Shown one piece after another: positions 51,898-53,774 of a DNA stretch of 53,774 nucleotides. The notes under the pieces were generated by a model. The model ran no database searches and was not told the DNA's origin. It saw only the letters and a list, made by a program, of their open reading frames with translations. Source of the DNA: Paenibacillus mendelii (GTDB taxonomy: Bacteria > Bacillota > Bacilli > Paenibacillales > Paenibacillaceae); contig NZ_JANHOF010000027.1 of the NCBI RefSeq assembly GCF_024498075.1, positions 1 through 53,774 of the forward strand, written 5' to 3'. The translations under genes and the position numbers were made by a program. Position 1 is the stretch's first letter. Each line of letters begins with the position of its first letter.

Positions 51898-51952
51898 TAA
51901 AGATGGAAAACGAAAAAGCCAACTTTGAATGTAAAGTGAAGGAGTTTTTAAT

Positions 51953-52117
51953 ATGGGTAAACGAATGATTTTCAGCGAGATCCGAGACTCTAGGTTCGTC
52001 ACTATGCGTCGCGGCGGTACCTTGCAGGATACGGACCATCATCTTCTTGCAATATGGGCGGCCGATTTTCAAGGAGGTAAGACATGGATTACATTTCTCC
52101 GAAAGAAGCGGCGTTAA
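51953..52117 (+). pseudogene. N-terminal fragment of an Imm-5-like 'putative immunity protein'
   Basis: A 54-residue frame with AAGGAG 8 nt upstream of the ATG. Its first ~42 residues (GKRMIFSEIRDSRFVTMRRG, then TLQDTDHHLLAIWAAD) resemble the start of a family annotated as putative immunity proteins, which is normally ~190 residues. The sequence then runs out at FQGG, where AAGGAGG forms the ribosome site of the RCC1-repeat gene, whose start at 52084 overlaps the last ten codons. So the 3' three-quarters of the gene have been lost. Confidence 0.55.
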
Positions 52118-52968
52118 AGGTGAAACGCTTGCCTAAAGATACCATAGCGGCGGGTCGTCGTCATACCGTTGGGCTTAAATCTGACGGCACGGTGACGGCT
52201 GTGGGTGATAATAAATATGGCCAATGTGATGTAAGCGGCTGGCGCGATATTGTGGCGGTCGCGGCTGGTAATGTTCATATGGCGACAAACACGGGTAATG
52301 CCCATACAATCGGTCTTAAATCGGACGGCACGGTGGCGGCTGTGGGGGGGAATAAGCATGACCAATGCGATGTAAGCGGCTGGCGCGATATTGTAGCGGT
52401 TGCGGCGGGCTGGTGTCGTACCATTGGGCTTAAATCGGATGGCGCGGTGGTAGCAGTGGGCCGAAATAATGAAGGTGAATGCAATGTAAGCGGCTGGTAT
52501 GATATTGTGGCGGTCGCGGCGGGTGACTGGCATACCATCGGTCTTAAATTGGACGGCACGGTGACGGCTGTGGGTAATAATCGGTATCGCCAATGCAATG
52601 TAAGCGGCTGGTGCGATATTGTGGCGGTCACGGCGGGTTATCTTCATACAATCGGTCTTAAATCGGACGGAACGGTGACGGCTGTGGGACTGAATAAACA
52701 TGACCAATGCGATGTTAGCGGCTGGCGCGGTATTGTGGCGATAGCGGCGGGCAGTAATCATACCATCGGCCTTAAATCGGACGGTACTGTGGCGGCTGTG
52801 GGTTGGAATGAGCATGGCCAATGCAATGTAAGTGGCTGGCGCGATATTGTGGCGGTTGCGGCGGGTTGCACTCATACCGTCGGGCTTAAATCGGACGGCA
52901 CGGTGGTTGCTGTGGGTGATAATGAATATGGCCAATGCGATGTAAACGGGTTACGCGACATTGAATAA
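52084..52968 (+). CDS. RCC1-repeat protein with seven 38-residue repeats
   Basis: A 294-residue protein made almost entirely of seven repeats of the pattern HTIGLKSDGTVAAVG...QC-V-GW-DIVAVAAG, period 38 residues (114 bp). The first repeat is followed by a 10-residue insert (VHMATNTGNA). The unit fits an RCC1-type beta-propeller with seven blades. No signal peptide. AAGGAGG precedes the ATG. DNA copies are very similar, which favours recombination between them. Its role is unknown; it lies next to DUF6273 and an immunity-like fragment. Confidence 0.88.
   Translation: MDYISPKEAALKVKRLPKDTIAAGRRHTVGLKSDGTVTAVGDNKYGQCDVSGWRDIVAVAAGNVHMATNTGNAHTIGLKSDGTVAAVGGNKHDQCDVSGWRDIVAVAAGWCRTIGLKSDGAVVAVGRNNEGECNVSGWYDIVAVAAGDWHTIGLKLDGTVTAVGNNRYRQCNVSGWCDIVAVTAGYLHTIGLKSDGTVTAVGLNKHDQCDVSGWRGIVAIAAGSNHTIGLKSDGTVAAVGWNEHGQCNVSGWRDIVAVAAGCTHTVGLKSDGTVVAVGDNEYGQCDVNGLRDIE
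52306..52900 (+). repeat. 114-bp tandem DNA repeats within the RCC1 gene
   Basis: CATAC-ATCGGTCTTAAAT recurs at 114-bp spacing (for example 52530 and 52644), matching the repeated protein units. The high DNA identity between units suggests recent expansion or gene conversion. Confidence 0.85.
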
Positions 52969-53071
52969 GCTGGTTGACATCACTCGGAGTATCCGATCTC
53001 GCAGGGGGGGCGGGAAATATGTTTCTAATCAGTCGTTACACTAACGGACACGATAGTTGAATCGAGCACAA

Positions 53072-53107
53072 ACGAGCAGGCGCCGCGGTAGCCTGCTCGT
53101 TTTATTG
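53072..53107 (+). terminator. Intrinsic terminator
   Basis: ACGAGCAGGC (53072-53081) pairs with GCCTGCTCGT (53091-53100), followed by TTTATT. The rest of the gap from 52969 to 53297 shows an A+T-rich promoter region and no gene. Confidence 0.85.
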
Positions 53108-53296
53108 AGCTAGAGAGAGATTAGCTTAAATAAAAACCTACATCAAAAATAATAAAATTAGAAAAAAGATTTAGGAAATTTTCTCTTTTTAGAATAATAT
53201 AATACGTTTATCATAAGCAGGGTAAGTTCCTTATTCTTTCCTACAACTATTCTCAAGCGAACAACCAAAATCATATTAAGAAGGTGGGGTATCAGA

Positions 53297-53774
53297 ATGG
53301 CTACAATAATACCAGAAGTTGTTGATAAATCTATGCGAAAGTTATGCGAATCGCTACAATTCCGCATCCCAAATACCGTCGTATCTGTTTATGTTTATGG
53401 CTCGACTGCTCTAAATGCTTTTATTGAGGGCTCAAGCGATATAGATTTTCTCGTATTTGTTAATCGAACGTTAACTCCATCTGACATCCGATTGATTTCG
53501 GAAGCGCACAAGGATGTTGAACAAACGCTTTCTGGATTAGATATTATGGGGGCCTATATCCGACAAGAGGATTTGGGGAAGTCCGTCGGAGAAATCCCAC
53601 TCGTTCCCACCTATTTCGATAAAAAAATACAATCTGATGGAAACGGGGATTTAAATCCGGTCACATGGTGGATCCTTAAGAGATACGGCATCTGTGTGTA
53701 TGGCCAGCAAATGTCCTTCAATTATGAGATATCATCTAACGAACTTATCAAATACGTTATTAATAATATGAATT
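53297..53774 (+). CDS. Nucleotidyltransferase (ANT-like), cut by the window edge
   Basis: The first 159 codons of an aminoglycoside-nucleotidyltransferase-like protein; the 3' end is outside. The catalytic motif is YGSTALNAFIEGSSDIDFLVFV (G-S-x9-D-x-D), then a helical spacer and WWILKRYGICVYG, typical of ANT(9)/ANT(3'')-like enzymes. Such enzymes adenylylate aminoglycosides. AAGGTGGGG lies about 7 nt upstream of the ATG. Together with the Lnu-like fragment at 15635 this is the second nucleotidyltransferase in the window. Confidence 0.85.
   Translation, partial: MATIIPEVVDKSMRKLCESLQFRIPNTVVSVYVYGSTALNAFIEGSSDIDFLVFVNRTLTPSDIRLISEAHKDVEQTLSGLDIMGAYIRQEDLGKSVGEIPLVPTYFDKKIQSDGNGDLNPVTWWILKRYGICVYGQQMSFNYEISSNELIKYVINNMN

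Noticed and set aside
52114..52935. 273-aa open frame on the minus strand opposite the RCC1 gene
   Set aside because: It is an antisense shadow of the tandem repeats: it repeats at the same 114-bp period and lacks a ribosome site.
1..53774. CRISPR arrays, prophage, tRNA or rRNA genes
   Set aside because: No regularly spaced short repeats with unique spacers, no phage structural genes, and no cloverleaf or rRNA-like sequence were seen.

Overview
The window most resembles the chromosome of a Paenibacillus or close Paenibacillaceae relative. The signs are strong AGGAGG-type ribosome binding sites, two T-box leaders, copper-amine-oxidase-N 'stalk' secreted proteins, a Gmad2 lipoprotein, an FNR-type box before hcp, and many one-gene regulator/effector pairs. 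This is inferred from gene content; no rRNA or marker gene is present. I saw no prophage, insertion sequence, CRISPR array, tRNA or rRNA.

Layout. 0.1-3.7 kb: a degenerate copy of a dispersed repeat, two aminoglycoside-phosphotransferase (APH)-fold kinases, a small membrane protein, a YnfA-type protein and a helical-repeat-like protein. 3.8-7.1 kb (minus): a CocE/NonD hydrolase and a Mef-like MFS exporter. 7.2-9.0 kb: a GNAT relic, a T-box leader and an archaeal/fungal-type aspartate-semialdehyde dehydrogenase. 9.1-12.9 kb: two exported proteins, then leuA on the minus strand behind a T-box whose specifier reads CTC (Leu), followed by an unrecognised 54-aa ORF. 13-17.2 kb: an alpha/beta hydrolase, a MerR-ankyrin fusion, a truncated lincosamide nucleotidyltransferase and a third APH-fold kinase.

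17.3-21.9 kb is the most notable block: six tightly packed plus-strand genes, pnuC, nadR, a NUDIX/NrtR-like regulator, a NADAR protein, a PARG-like macrodomain protein and an RNA 2'-phosphotransferase (kptA/tpt1). Together they look like a self-regulated NMN/nicotinamide riboside salvage and ADP-ribose handling operon, with a candidate operator next to its promoter. A tandem pair of the dispersed repeat follows it.

22.2-29 kb: a nitroreductase behind a two-box operator, a stalk-domain protein, a 5'(3')-deoxyribonucleotidase, a VanZ-RDD fusion, an uncharacterised protein with faint class II aminoacyl-tRNA-synthetase-like features, and hcp with an FNR box. 29-44 kb is a patchwork of short regulator/effector modules: P450/PadR, a frameshifted SDR/TetR pair, ArsR/AHSA1, TetR/DHA2 exporter, a macrolide-type glycosyltransferase, GNAT, a methyltransferase, a 5'-truncated DJ-1-like gene, DUF2306, DUF1292 and a YqeG relic. 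44-53.8 kb: a second stalk-domain protein, a GH32 sucrose hydrolase, a TIMP-like anchored protein, a LacI/FAD-oxidoreductase divergent pair, a double-MerR regulator, DUF6273, an immunity-protein fragment, an RCC1-repeat protein and a nucleotidyltransferase cut by the window edge.

Three themes recur. Small-molecule modification and export genes are common (three APH folds, two nucleotidyltransferases, two MFS pumps, a P450 and a glycosyltransferase). Many regulators sit beside a clear dyad. Several genes are decayed. The clean dyads allow specific regulatory predictions.
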